A stretch of DNA of 47,245 nucleotides, from NCBI GenBank assembly GCA_020348385.1, contig CP070750.1, positions 299,154 through 346,398 on the forward strand, given 5' to 3'. The DNA comes from Candidatus Aminicenantota bacterium (lineage in GTDB: Bacteria > Acidobacteriota > Aminicenantia > Aminicenantales > Aminicenantaceae). The translations under genes and the position numbers were made by a program. Positions within the stretch are counted from its first letter, which is position 1, and every line of letters begins with the position of its first letter. The notes below the pieces were generated by a model, which worked only from the letters and a program-made list of their open reading frames with translations, had not been told where the DNA came from and did no database searches. Below are positions 33,398-42,469 of this stretch, piece by piece.

Positions 33398-34777
33398 ATG
33401 TGGAATAAGTTTAGCTCAGGTATGAACATACGGAAATTTTGTGTTTATGCAAGCATGGTGTTTTTTCTTCTCTGTGCCGCTCATTTGTCGTTTGCACAAG
33501 ATGTCTTTCCCGCAAAAACATGGGAAAAGATCGAGAATCCGGATGAATTGGGTTATTCGCTAGAAAAACTCGAAGAGGCAAGAAAATTTGCCGAAAAGGG
33601 GAAAACAGCTGCGGTTGTCATCGTCGTAAATGGAAAAATCCTATATGAATGGGGAGAAGTGGAGAGGGATTTTATCACCCACTCAACGCGTAAAAGTTTT
33701 TTGAGTGCTTTGTTTGGAAAATATGTCCAGAACGGAACTATCGATCTCGACATGACCATGAAAGAGCTTGGGATCGATGATGTGACTCCTCTCAACGAAG
33801 AAGAAAAAATGGCCACAATCAGGGACTGTTTAAAAGCGAGGTCAGGCGTTTATATCGATGCTGCCGCTGAATCCCAAGGAATGAGAAATGTAAAACCGGC
33901 ACGTAATTCACGTGCCCCGGGCACGTACTGGCTGTATAACAACTGGGATTTCAATGTCTTGGGAACGATTTTCGCAAAATTTACCGGCAAAACCATTTTC
34001 CAGGGGATCATGGAGGATATCGCCATTCCCATTCAAATGGAGCACTTTGACAGCGATGATGATTTGACCTTCAAGGTCAAAGAATCACTTCACGCTGCTT
34101 ATATGTTAAAAATTTCCGCTAGGGACATGGCACGGTTCGGGCTGCTGATGTTACGGAAAGGAAAATGGAACGGAAAACAGCTCATCCCCGTTGATTGGGT
34201 GAAAGAAATAACAAGCTATTGTTCCGACGCCTTTGCTTATGGAGGAGATGGTTATGGATACATGTGGTGGGTCGTGAAAAACAATAACAGATTGCCGCAT
34301 TTCCCGTTTGTCGAATTGAAAGAAGGTGCGTACTCAGCACGGGGTGCCTACGGTCAATACATTCTTGTCATTCCTGAATACGATATGGTGATCGTCCACC
34401 GGGTCAATTCATTCGAACGCGGGAATAGTGTCTCCGGAAGTCAATTCGGGATGATCGTGAAAAAAATTTTAATGGCCGGACCAGAAAAGGATAAAAAGCT
34501 TTATGAGGCCGATCCCAATGTGCTTGAATCCTATAGCGGAAAATACAAAATGGATGAAAGTGTTTTCGTGACAGTTTCAAATAAGGGAGGAACGCTGATT
34601 CTAGAAAAATCGAACAGGAATTTTCCTTTGGAAGTCCTCCCTGTTTCGGATACGATTTTTTATGCCACATTGGCGAATCTTAAAGTCCGTTTTATGCGAA
34701 ACCAAATGGGAGTTGTAGATAGACTAGTCATTACACAAGCCGGTCGAACGGAATATGCAGAAAGAATTAAAGAATAG
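33398..34777 (+). CDS. Serine beta-lactamase-like hydrolase (class C/penicillin-binding fold), secreted
   Basis: A 459-residue exported serine hydrolase of the beta-lactamase/esterase superfamily. A signal peptide runs to about residue 34 (AAHLSFAQ). The active-site SxxK is Ser96-Thr-Arg-Lys99 (THSTRKS), the second motif is Tyr180-Asn-Asn182 (YWLYNNWDF), and the third, usually KTG or HxG, is best matched by SARGAYGQY near residue 310. A C-terminal lipocalin-like extension follows (about 375-459, SYSGKYKMDES), as in many acidobacterial members. The family includes esterases, D-aminopeptidases and lactamases, so no antibiotic resistance should be assumed. The start is ATG 33398 behind a perfect AAGGAGG; a second Met lies nine codons in. 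Confidence 0.85.
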   Translation: MWNKFSSGMNIRKFCVYASMVFFLLCAAHLSFAQDVFPAKTWEKIENPDELGYSLEKLEEARKFAEKGKTAAVVIVVNGKILYEWGEVERDFITHSTRKSFLSALFGKYVQNGTIDLDMTMKELGIDDVTPLNEEEKMATIRDCLKARSGVYIDAAAESQGMRNVKPARNSRAPGTYWLYNNWDFNVLGTIFAKFTGKTIFQGIMEDIAIPIQMEHFDSDDDLTFKVKESLHAAYMLKISARDMARFGLLMLRKGKWNGKQLIPVDWVKEITSYCSDAFAYGGDGYGYMWWVVKNNNRLPHFPFVELKEGAYSARGAYGQYILVIPEYDMVIVHRVNSFERGNSVSGSQFGMIVKKILMAGPEKDKKLYEADPNVLESYSGKYKMDESVFVTVSNKGGTLILEKSNRNFPLEVLPVSDTIFYATLANLKVRFMRNQMGVVDRLVITQAGRTEYAERIKE

Positions 34778-34786
34778 GAAACTTAC

Positions 34787-34897
34787 TTGGATGGAATTAC
34801 GTCTACAAAAATTATCAAAAAGACTCATCCCGGAACGATCATAGGCATCATTGTGGTCGGCATTATTGCTGCCCTGACCTTGATTGCTTTTATCTAA
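34787..34897 (+). CDS. Predicted 36-residue single-pass membrane microprotein
   Basis: A TTG at 34787 lies 7 bases after AGGAA (34776-34780), which overlaps the stop codon of the upstream hydrolase. It opens a 36-residue frame: a polar basic N-terminus (DGITSTKIIKKTHPG) and then one uninterrupted hydrophobic helix (TIIGIIVVGIIAALTLIAFI) to TAA. The basic N-terminus and apolar C-terminus suggest N-in insertion. The frame is composition-typical of real small membrane proteins and reads in one piece, but a chance ORF of this size is possible. If real it is translated from the hydrolase transcript. Confidence 0.4.
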   Translation: MDGITSTKIIKKTHPGTIIGIIVVGIIAALTLIAFI

Positions 34898-34956
34898 AAC
34901 ACTAATTTTTCGCCAGTAGATAAGTTTTCATAGAATCGAGAATCTGCTGGATTACA

Positions 34957-37347
34957 TTAAAACTCGATCTTTAATCCAGCTCTGACGCTTCTTGGAATAA
35001 TAAGTTCATTCGAAAACCTCTTACCATCTGAAAACACGTATTCTGATAGCTCGCTTCCAAAATCGAGCACGTTGAACACACATCCGAATAAACTCATATC
35101 ACAATCGAAAAGCTGGAAATTGTATTTCAATTTTACACTCACATCAGAGAGGAAATCCTCTCTCGGTCCACCTTTGATACCTTTCCTATTTTCGGCTTGG
35201 ATAGTCTCTAAGTAAAAAATCCATTGGTTGTTTGCATAATGCGAACCGATGAATGCAAACGGAGTCCCATCTCGATACTTGAGGCTCGCACTCAAGAATA
35301 GATTTTTTGTCAAGTAAAAGCCAAAAAATAATTTCCCTACAAATGCTCTGTCACCATCCACCCTTCCATAACCATTGATCCACGTGTTGGGATTAGCCTG
35401 ACTCTCATCCAGAATCCCAAAATCATTTGCTCCAGGACCGTTGCCAAATGCGGTGTTTCCCATCCCTAGATGTGCCATAAAGGAAAAGGAGAAATACCAT
35501 TTCTGAGCCTCTTTGCCCACAAGATGAAGCAGAAACTGCAAATAAAAAGGATTGTCCTCGAAACTGGCATTGGAGAGAGAGTAATCCGTGAATGGCTCCG
35601 AAAAGAAATAAAACTCTCGATCATTCACTGTTTGGTAAAATCCATTTTCATCCTTGAATTTGATCCAGTAGTTGTTGCTGATACTCTTAATAATACTCTT
35701 TACGTTTAGCGAGAATTTTTGGGAAAGACGGGCAGAAAGACTCAGCAGGAACCGATTTCTGAAGGGAGTGGCAATATTCTCATCGACAGAATGATAATTC
35801 CCCCCAGTATACCCAAAAACTTCCCCCTCTTCTCCTGTTTGATACTGGAAGTCTTGATTTTCATCCTTCCAGAAATGATACGTGCCCCAGGGCCTTTGTT
35901 TTTCCAAGAAAAAATTCACATCTTCTCTTATTTCATAAGGCATACGCTCATAAGCTAATAAGATTTTCAGATTTTTATTATGGAACTCTATTCCCAAGTC
36001 GAAACCAAAGGCAAGAGAAGATAGGTTGTTTTCCTCATCAACAAACCGGAGAAAAGAATATTGCAACAGAAGCTTGGCATAAAGATTAAAGTTTTTAGCG
36101 AGAGAAGTCTGCAACATTGTCCCTGCCTTTGCATAGGCATTATAATTCCGGTAGTCATTTGCTCTATCCCAAAGAATCACCAAATATGGAGATTGGTCAA
36201 CGTTTATGGGATTGTTGTCAAAAGCTTTTTCCTGGCCTGTGATCGTTGTATGTTTTAAGTCGGCAAATAGTCCGATCTCCGTATCTATGAATTGTTCGAG
36301 GGAAAAAATTTTGTCCACAGAAAGTCTGAATACATTACCTGAGAATGATCCCCACCGTTCGAAGGGAAAAAACCCTTCGCCATCGTTGTCTTTCAGATCT
36401 TTTTGAAAATTCATCCGTGTAGGAACCAATTCTTCCTTTTCGTGTGCATATGATAGTCTAACGTTGTATCCATTTTTGTTAAGATTAATACCTGCAAAAT
36501 ACGACTCTTTATTTTTGTCTAAAGTTTCTTGAGGGAGCCTCCCAAGCTCAGCAAACGCTCTATTTTTAAAAAGGGAATTATAGGCAGCCGTGATGTCCAA
36601 CATTCCATCGGTGAATTCTTTCGACCATTTCGACTGCAAGAGAAAGAGCTTTCCCTTCTCTGCAAAGGTCTCATCAAAGGTTCCAAAGTCGTTGAACTGT
36701 CTTTCGATATCATAATATGTCAGAGATAAAGAAATAGCAGATTTTAGGAATCTTCGATTTACAGAGAAATCAACAAGATAATTGGATAAAATTTTCCTCC
36801 GTTCTGAATAAAGGAATTTGCTCCTTTCTTCCGACGTGGGATGGGGGGCGAATAAAACAGTGGAAGCTGGGATAAAGCTTCCCATGTGAGGCCATACTTT
36901 TGATGCCCCAAATCTATAATAGGTTTTTTTAACGGGTGGAGAGACAAAATTCAATCCATAATTCCTGTATACAGGCGATTCCCCTTTCAGCTCATACTGT
37001 TGTATGGATGAAAGGGGTAGGCGTATGGCAGAAGTGCCGCTTTCTAAAACAGAATTAATGTTGTATCCATCATGGAACCAATTGAAATCTGTGAAAGAAT
37101 CTCCTTCAAAATAAACCAATGGCATGTCTATCAGAGAAAAACCGTTATTTTCCTCGATGAGAATTGTTGTATCAGGGGCGAAATTTTCGAAAAAAGCTGG
37201 ATAGAAGTAACCTCCAGGAAGAGTATCCATTTGAAATTCTGAAAGAACGAAAATGTTCAAATCCGAGGAATCATCTGAGTTGCTGGCCGAGACAATTGGA
37301 GTAATTAGCAACAAAGTCATTAATACGCAAGTGAATTTGGTTTTCAT
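34957..37347 (-). CDS. Outer-membrane beta-barrel protein, TonB-receptor-like with a degenerate plug
   Basis: A 796-residue exported protein. A signal peptide (residues 1-22, ending IVSAS) is followed by about 120 residues with plug-like elements (DMPLVYFEGDSFT, SAIRLPLSSIQQYELKG) that lack a TonB box and most conserved plug positions. From about residue 140 alternating aromatic beta strands form a large barrel, ending with RAGLKIEF. A terminal Phe is the outer-membrane sorting signal. The overall pattern fits a TonB-dependent-receptor relative, and the later barrel (for example KYRDGTPFAFIGSHY) supports this. Whether it still transports is open. The start is ATG 37345-37347 without a strong ribosome site, promoter at 37365-37394. 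Confidence 0.72.
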   Translation of the reverse strand: MKTKFTCVLMTLLLITPIVSASNSDDSSDLNIFVLSEFQMDTLPGGYFYPAFFENFAPDTTILIEENNGFSLIDMPLVYFEGDSFTDFNWFHDGYNINSVLESGTSAIRLPLSSIQQYELKGESPVYRNYGLNFVSPPVKKTYYRFGASKVWPHMGSFIPASTVLFAPHPTSEERSKFLYSERRKILSNYLVDFSVNRRFLKSAISLSLTYYDIERQFNDFGTFDETFAEKGKLFLLQSKWSKEFTDGMLDITAAYNSLFKNRAFAELGRLPQETLDKNKESYFAGINLNKNGYNVRLSYAHEKEELVPTRMNFQKDLKDNDGEGFFPFERWGSFSGNVFRLSVDKIFSLEQFIDTEIGLFADLKHTTITGQEKAFDNNPINVDQSPYLVILWDRANDYRNYNAYAKAGTMLQTSLAKNFNLYAKLLLQYSFLRFVDEENNLSSLAFGFDLGIEFHNKNLKILLAYERMPYEIREDVNFFLEKQRPWGTYHFWKDENQDFQYQTGEEGEVFGYTGGNYHSVDENIATPFRNRFLLSLSARLSQKFSLNVKSIIKSISNNYWIKFKDENGFYQTVNDREFYFFSEPFTDYSLSNASFEDNPFYLQFLLHLVGKEAQKWYFSFSFMAHLGMGNTAFGNGPGANDFGILDESQANPNTWINGYGRVDGDRAFVGKLFFGFYLTKNLFLSASLKYRDGTPFAFIGSHYANNQWIFYLETIQAENRKGIKGGPREDFLSDVSVKLKYNFQLFDCDMSLFGCVFNVLDFGSELSEYVFSDGKRFSNELIIPRSVRAGLKIEF

Positions 37348-37364
37348 GAGAATTAAAGGAAAAG

Positions 37365-37394
37365 ACTATATACTAAAGCAAGAAACGATGTCAA
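37365..37394 (-). promoter_or_regulatory. Promoter of the barrel gene
   Basis: On the minus strand, consensus TTGACA (37389-37394), 18 bases, then TATAGT (37365-37370, 5/6). It is divergent from, and next to, the glycosyltransferase promoter. Confidence 0.5.
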
Positions 37395-37395
37395 T

Positions 37396-37424
37396 CAGAC
37401 CAGCCCGAAATTGACAGGTATAAT
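37396..37424 (+). promoter_or_regulatory. Candidate promoter of the GT9 glycosyltransferase gene
   Basis: A consensus TATAAT (37419-37424) with only a weak -35 (CAGACC, 37396-37401) at 17 bases. The start would be near 37431, so ATG 37430 cannot be used from this promoter and ATG 37469 is favoured. Confidence 0.4.
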
Positions 37425-37468
37425 ATATCATGAGAGAATTTCCTCATTCACTGAAATTGATAGAATCG

Positions 37469-38461
37469 ATGAAAAAAAAGATACTCTTCATTCGGCTGCG
37501 GCTGCTGGGAGATATTGTGTTCACCATGCCGGCCATCCAACTCTATAAAAAAAATCATCCAGAAAGTGAAATCTATTACTTGGTTGAAGAGAGATTTCGA
37601 GAAGTGGCTGAGATCATTCCAGGTATAAACAAGATCATAACCGTTCCTGATCGGATGGGAATAAAAGAGATTATTCGATTCAGGAAAAACATAAAAAAAT
37701 CGGGGATTCAAACGGTCATAGATTTTCATTCTGGCCCAAGAAGCGCTCTGTTGACGTTCCTCTCCGGTGCAAAAAGCAGAATAGGCTACCGAACTCCTAA
37801 CAGGAATTGGGCCTACAACCGATTGGTACCAAGAAAGCTTGAAAATCTCAACGCACACTCGGTGGCGAACCAAGCAAGGCTTCTTACGCCATTGGGCATC
37901 GATACCCAAGAAATCCCAGCTTATCCGGAAATTGAAATCAGCAGCGAGAATGTTTCCGATGAAATCGCTAAAATCGTGGAACTCAAAAATAAGGTCGTCA
38001 TCCATATCGGTGCGAAAAAAAGATACAGGGATTGGGGAATCGAAAATTTCTCCTCTCTAATTAAGCTGTTGCGCGAAGATAATTATAATATTTTCCTGAT
38101 TGGGAAGGGGGAAGAGGAAGAAAAAAGGAGCAGATATCTAAAGGATCTTTTTAATATACATGACTTTACTGGAAAACTCTCGGTAAGAGAGATACTCTTC
38201 GTGATAGCACACTCTGATGTGTATTTCGGGGCCGATTCAGGCCCCCTTCATCTAGCCTCCTTGACTCACACACCCATTGTTGCCCTTTACGGCCCCAATA
38301 TTCCGGAAATCAGCGGCCCCTTCCGGAACGAGAAAGTGACAATCATCCAATTGGATTTGGATTGCATCCCTTGTCATCAAAAATCCTGCAAGTTTGATGA
38401 AGTTAAATGCATGACAGGTATCGATGTGTCTGAGGTATATCAAGCCATAAAAAAATACTGA
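37469..38461 (+). CDS. Glycosyltransferase family 9, heptosyltransferase-like (LPS core)
   Basis: A 330-residue cytoplasmic, membrane-peripheral enzyme of the ADP-heptose:LPS heptosyltransferase type. The opening KKILFIRLRLLGDIVFTMP with its RLxxxGD motif and the later YFGADSGPLHLASL motif (GDSGxxHLA class) are the two GT9 signatures and lie in the GT-B acceptor and donor halves. The C-terminus has a Cys-rich segment (CIPCHQKSCK) as in heptosyltransferase relatives. Such enzymes add heptose to the lipid A-Kdo core. ATG 37469 is preferred over 37430 because the family sequence starts there and because of the promoter position; neither ATG has a good ribosome site. The gene meets the GT2 gene tail to tail with one base between stops. 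Confidence 0.85.
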   Translation: MKKKILFIRLRLLGDIVFTMPAIQLYKKNHPESEIYYLVEERFREVAEIIPGINKIITVPDRMGIKEIIRFRKNIKKSGIQTVIDFHSGPRSALLTFLSGAKSRIGYRTPNRNWAYNRLVPRKLENLNAHSVANQARLLTPLGIDTQEIPAYPEIEISSENVSDEIAKIVELKNKVVIHIGAKKRYRDWGIENFSSLIKLLREDNYNIFLIGKGEEEEKRSRYLKDLFNIHDFTGKLSVREILFVIAHSDVYFGADSGPLHLASLTHTPIVALYGPNIPEISGPFRNEKVTIIQLDLDCIPCHQKSCKFDEVKCMTGIDVSEVYQAIKKY

Positions 38462-38462
38462 A

Positions 38463-39257
38463 CTACCCCGCCTTCCTATCTTTTTCTGGATCTGGCTGTT
38501 TTGATCCACGTCGCATGGCCCAGAGTTTTGCGTATTTGAGGAATACATAGTGCCCCGAAATGGTGCAGACTATGAGGCCTGGAATCCCATCCAAAAATCC
38601 ACGCTGGATGACATACTGCCTGAAAAACCTCCACATGGGAAGAAAAGTCAAATGCAGAAAACCGGATTTAACACCATTATCTCTGAGATCTTCTGCCGCC
38701 CAAGTAGCATATCTTTCGTGCTTTTTAATAATCTGCCCGAAATTCCAATAGGAGAAATGTTCTAGTTTTCCTTTAAGCTTTCCTACTCGACCTGACTCAA
38801 CCACAATTTCCGAGTGGACTCGCATGTCTTTGTACCGAGAAATATCCCGCTTGAAAAGCCTGAGCACATTGTCGGTTCCCCATCCGCTGCGTTTGACCTC
38901 ATGCCCGAAAATAAAATTTTTTCTGTATATGATAAAGCCGTCCTGTTTTGGGTCTCCTTTCAATAGCTGTTTGATTTCTTCCGCGAGCTCTGGAGTCACT
39001 CTCTCATCCGCATCCACGATCAAAACCCATTCATGCTCAGCTTGAGGAATGGCCCAGTTCTTGAAGTCGGCTGAGTAAATGTATTCCCTTTCTATGATGT
39101 GACAATTGTATTTCCTGGCGATTTCCATGGTCCTGTCTGTGGAGCCTGAATCTGCAACGATGATTTCATCTGAAATATCCAACACGGATTCTAGGCAAGG
39201 TCTGATGTTCAACTCTTCATCTTTACAAGGGATGATAGTGGTTAGTTTATGTGTCAT
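38463..39257 (-). CDS. Glycosyltransferase family 2, LPS-core (WaaE/KdtX-like)
   Basis: A 264-residue GT-A enzyme. The N-terminal nucleotide-binding fold (LTTIIPCKDEELNIRPCLES, IIVADSGSTDRT) leads to LIVDADERVT, where Asp82-Ala-Asp84 is the metal-binding DxD-like motif. The NFIFGHEVKRSGWGTDNVLRLFKR segment and MRVHSEIVVESG are typical of WaaE/KdtX core glucosyltransferases. A short hydrophobic, basic C-terminal region (about 215-245) would sit on the inner face of the cytoplasmic membrane. The pairing with the GT9 gene, tail to tail, points to lipopolysaccharide core assembly; the added sugar is inferred, probably glucose or heptose. No strong ribosome site precedes its ATG at 39255-39257. 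Confidence 0.85.
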   Translation of the reverse strand: MTHKLTTIIPCKDEELNIRPCLESVLDISDEIIVADSGSTDRTMEIARKYNCHIIEREYIYSADFKNWAIPQAEHEWVLIVDADERVTPELAEEIKQLLKGDPKQDGFIIYRKNFIFGHEVKRSGWGTDNVLRLFKRDISRYKDMRVHSEIVVESGRVGKLKGKLEHFSYWNFGQIIKKHERYATWAAEDLRDNGVKSGFLHLTFLPMWRFFRQYVIQRGFLDGIPGLIVCTISGHYVFLKYAKLWAMRRGSKQPDPEKDRKAG

Positions 39258-39482
39258 GGAATTATTTTTACTTTATCACATTTGGATTTCAAACAAAATG
39301 ATGGATTATTCCCTAGACTACAAAGAAGGGTGAGGATGTTATCCACGAAATTCTTTGTATTAACGATATTGACACCCCTTCGGGAACGAAATATATTGTG
39401 ATTGTCATGCTTTAAACGGCATTTGACATGAATAAACGCAATTCTTGACAGAATTCTGAGCATGAATCAAAAGGAGGGCGAA

Positions 39483-40715
39483 ATGAAAAAAGCGAATTTG
39501 TCGATGTCTGTAATGGTGGGATGTATGATTCTGATGATCACGGGATGGGCATTCACGCAGGATTGGCCTCAGTGGCGAGGGCCCAATCGGGATGGGAAGG
39601 TGAGCGGCTTCACCGCACCCCAGGAATGGCCAAAGGAGCTGACACAAAAGTGGAGGACGCCCGTGGGATTAGGGGATTCGACGCCAGCCCTTGTGGGCAA
39701 TAAAATCTATGTCTTTGCGCGACAGGGCGAGGAGGAAGTCACGTTATGCCTGGATGCGGACAGCGGGAAGGAATTATGGAAAGACAAATACAAGGCGCAG
39801 GCCGTGACCGGACCGCCATCCCGGCACCCGGGACCCAGAAGTTCACCTGCAGTAGCCGATGGAAAGGTCGTCACAATAGGAGTGGGTGGAGTCTTTTCCT
39901 GCTTGGACGCCACAACAGGGAAGCTGGTTTGGCGCAAAGATCCGTTCCCAAAAATTGTGCCCCAGTTCTTCACGGCCATGTCGCCGATCATCGTTGACGG
40001 GATGGCCATTGCCCATCTAGGCGGACAAGACAACGGGGCAGTCATAGGTTATGACCTGACCACTGGTGATGAGAAGTGGCGGTGGGCCGATGAAGGCCCG
40101 GAGTATGCCTCCCCCGCTCTATTAACAGTGGAAGGTACAAAACAAATCGTAACGTTAACAGAAAAAAGCGTCGTGGGGATCGGATTGGCCGATGGAAAAC
40201 TCCTGTGGCAGCTCCCGTTCGCTCCCGAAAGGCGGGCTTACAACGCCGCCACACCGATCGTCGACGGACCAACGGTAATCTACACAGGGGCAGGCCGAGG
40301 CATCAAGGCAGTAAAGATTGAAAAGCAGGCGGACGGATTTGACGCCAAAGAGCTTTGGAGCAATCCGGAGATCGCTCCGCAATTCAACACACCGGTACTG
40401 AAGGATGGCCTGCTTTTCGGCCTTTCCAACCGTGGAAATCTCTTCTGCGTTAGCAGTCGATCCGGCCAAACAGCCTGGATCGACCAAACACAGCGTGATA
40501 GAGGCGGTTTCACGTCTATTGTCGATACCGGTTCGGTCCTGTTGGCTCTGCCCAGTAATTCAGAACTGATAGTCATCAAACCCAATGACAAGGAATTCAC
40601 AGAGCTGGCCCTGATCAAGGTCTCCGATACGCCGACCTACGCCCACCCGGTGATTGCGGGCAATCGCATCTTCATCAAAGACCAAGAGACGGTGACGATG
40701 TGGACGATTGATTAA
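39483..40715 (+). CDS. Secreted PQQ-like beta-propeller repeat protein
   Basis: A 410-residue exported protein with an 8-bladed-type PQQ fold. After the signal peptide (about 1-25, ending WAFTQ) comes DWPQWRGPNRDGKVSGF, a widespread opening of this family, and then Trp-docking-like repeats such as LDADSGKELWKDKY, LDATTGKLVWRKD and GLADGKLLWQLPF. BamB and PQQ dehydrogenases share the fold, but I see no PQQ-ligand Cys pair or catalytic Asp set, so a binding role is more likely than dehydrogenase activity. The start is ATG 39483 behind AGGAGGG; an in-frame ATG at 39462 lacks a ribosome site and adds only seven polar residues. Confidence 0.85.
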   Translation: MKKANLSMSVMVGCMILMITGWAFTQDWPQWRGPNRDGKVSGFTAPQEWPKELTQKWRTPVGLGDSTPALVGNKIYVFARQGEEEVTLCLDADSGKELWKDKYKAQAVTGPPSRHPGPRSSPAVADGKVVTIGVGGVFSCLDATTGKLVWRKDPFPKIVPQFFTAMSPIIVDGMAIAHLGGQDNGAVIGYDLTTGDEKWRWADEGPEYASPALLTVEGTKQIVTLTEKSVVGIGLADGKLLWQLPFAPERRAYNAATPIVDGPTVIYTGAGRGIKAVKIEKQADGFDAKELWSNPEIAPQFNTPVLKDGLLFGLSNRGNLFCVSSRSGQTAWIDQTQRDRGGFTSIVDTGSVLLALPSNSELIVIKPNDKEFTELALIKVSDTPTYAHPVIAGNRIFIKDQETVTMWTID

Positions 40716-40768
40716 CGTCATTAACGAAACCGGAACTGTAACTATAGTGAATTTAGCTTCCACTTAGA

Positions 40769-41173
40769 TTAGACATTTACGATTCGTGCTGCAACTTTTG
40801 AGGAGTCGCCAAAAGTAGCAGGGGTTCTGGCAAGAAATACGACACCTTCACCATCGACATAGAATCCTGGATCGATCAAATCTGTATGATATTCTCCAAC
40901 CAGCTCTGGCACTTCTTTTGATACATCGAAAACATAAACACCACCGTAATACTCAAAGCTGCTTCCTGCATGGACATAGAGTTTCTGTCCACGGAGAGAG
41001 ATTTGCAGAATACTATAAATAGCACCAAATCGAGTTATAACTATTGGATTTGAAAGGTTGGATATATCTAAGACGGTCAAAGAATTCCTATCTGGAGTGG
41101 CGACGAACATACGGTCTCCTGCAGCCGAAATTGCCCCTGACTGGCCGATAACACATAAAAAGTGAAGAAACAA
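40769..41173 (-). CDS. Short LVIVD-repeat protein, start uncertain, possibly truncated
   Basis: A 134-residue protein from a TTG (41171-41173), with propeller repeats of the LVIVD type: SLTVLDISNLSNPIVITRF and GVYVFDVSKEVPELVGEY. Full-length relatives have several more repeats, so only a fragment of the propeller is present. The frame is open upstream of the TTG with no ATG, GTG or TTG. Counting from an ATT at 41207-41209, behind AGAGGA, gives a complete signal peptide (QQKAIFFLISFLFLHFL). The gene is therefore either initiated at a rare ATT, has lost its normal start, or is a decaying duplicate. It converges with the PQQ-propeller gene. Confidence 0.55.
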   Translation of the reverse strand: MFLHFLCVIGQSGAISAAGDRMFVATPDRNSLTVLDISNLSNPIVITRFGAIYSILQISLRGQKLYVHAGSSFEYYGGVYVFDVSKEVPELVGEYHTDLIDPGFYVDGEGVVFLARTPATFGDSSKVAARIVNV

Positions 41174-41275
41174 GAAAGATATTAAGAAGAAGATGGCTTT
41201 TTGTTGAATGATTGGCGATCCTCTATGAATTTAGTTTTTTTATGGTTTTAAATATTTTTTGTTCATCAATTCTTT

Positions 41276-42469
41276 CTAAAATCTTACAAAAAGCGATAGG
41301 GCGATTGTGGTACGGAAAAGCTTTTTATCTCGATATTCCGGCCCTCCCGCCAGGAATATGCCCCATTTTGGGCTTAAAAAGTAACGCAGATTGATAAAGA
41401 CCGTCTCGACGAGCTGATCGGTGATGATGGTACCTCCTCCAGGTTCGACTGTTTCATCACCGTTAGAATAGCCGGCATAACAAAAGATCTTATTTTCTTT
41501 TTCAAACCCCACTTTGACGATATGTGTTGTGACCGAGCGGTTGAAATCATCCTTCCCGATATAAAGAGAATATTCACCGTAGAAAGAGCCCATGTACTGC
41601 TTGAACTCGAACCGCCCCACTTTGGCCCAGCCGGTTTCGTACTTATCCAATCTGACTCCTAATCCGATTAACGTAGATGAAGGAAAGTTGTAATACATTA
41701 TCGGATGATGTTTCTGGCCAGCCAGAAAATATTGGTTGATCGAAAAATACCCCTGATATTCAAAGCTGAAATTCATGTCATAGCGGTAGTTTAAGCCCAG
41801 GCCTATCTGACTGTCATCAATGCCGTATCTTCTGTATTGTGTAAAAGAAAGGTTGGCATTGAAGTCAGGACGAAAATAACGAACGTAAGTGAGTCCGGCT
41901 TGGTACCAGTCGGGCCGATCCTTGACCCAGTCATTGGTGTAGTTTAGATAGATTTCGTTATAAAATTCTTTCAGCTTTCTTGTTGCTGTGGGCGGGTATT
42001 CCTTATCAATGGAGCGGGCCAGAGGAAAATGGCTGATCTGCCAGCTGATATCAGAAAGGTACCGAAGCGCTTCCTCATCCCCCGCACAGCTTCCTCTTGC
42101 TTTTTCTAATGCCTCCCTTGCTTTATTCCATTTTGCGCTTCTTTTATAGATAAGAGCCAAACCGTAATACGCATCGACGTAAGAAGGCGTTTTATCGATC
42201 ACCTCTTGAAAATCTTCTTCTGCTTTTTTGAAAAGATCTTTGTTATGAAGAAAACAAAATCCCCGCCCGACCAATGCATCTACATCATCAGGATTTTTTT
42301 CAAGGATACGGCTGTATATCTTTTCCGCCTCCTCGAAGCGAGCTTCTTTACGTAGCGAAAACGCGCGCTGCATAAGCTCATCATAATCTTCTTGGGTCGA
42401 ACTATAACCATTTTGCATGAGTAGAATGATAAGGAGAAAAATACATAACTCATTTAAGACAATTTTCAT
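41276..42469 (-). CDS. TPR protein with C-terminal YaiO-family outer-membrane barrel
   Basis: A 397-residue exported protein. A signal peptide (residues 1-24) is followed by three TPR units (about 30-140, AEKIYSRILEKNPDDVDAL, AEEDFQEVIDKTPSYVDAY) and, from about residue 160, a barrel of alternating aromatic strands (WYQAGLTYVRYF, GLGLNYRYDMNFSFEYQGYF) ending LSLFVRF. The terminal Phe is the outer-membrane sorting signal and the TPR-plus-barrel arrangement is the YaiO plan. YaiO proteins are associated with exopolysaccharide or surface-polymer export, but the cargo here is unknown. The start is the ATG at 42467-42469 with GGAG 9 bases upstream. Confidence 0.78.
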   Translation of the reverse strand: MKIVLNELCIFLLIILLMQNGYSSTQEDYDELMQRAFSLRKEARFEEAEKIYSRILEKNPDDVDALVGRGFCFLHNKDLFKKAEEDFQEVIDKTPSYVDAYYGLALIYKRSAKWNKAREALEKARGSCAGDEEALRYLSDISWQISHFPLARSIDKEYPPTATRKLKEFYNEIYLNYTNDWVKDRPDWYQAGLTYVRYFRPDFNANLSFTQYRRYGIDDSQIGLGLNYRYDMNFSFEYQGYFSINQYFLAGQKHHPIMYYNFPSSTLIGLGVRLDKYETGWAKVGRFEFKQYMGSFYGEYSLYIGKDDFNRSVTTHIVKVGFEKENKIFCYAGYSNGDETVEPGGGTIITDQLVETVFINLRYFLSPKWGIFLAGGPEYRDKKLFRTTIALSLFVRF

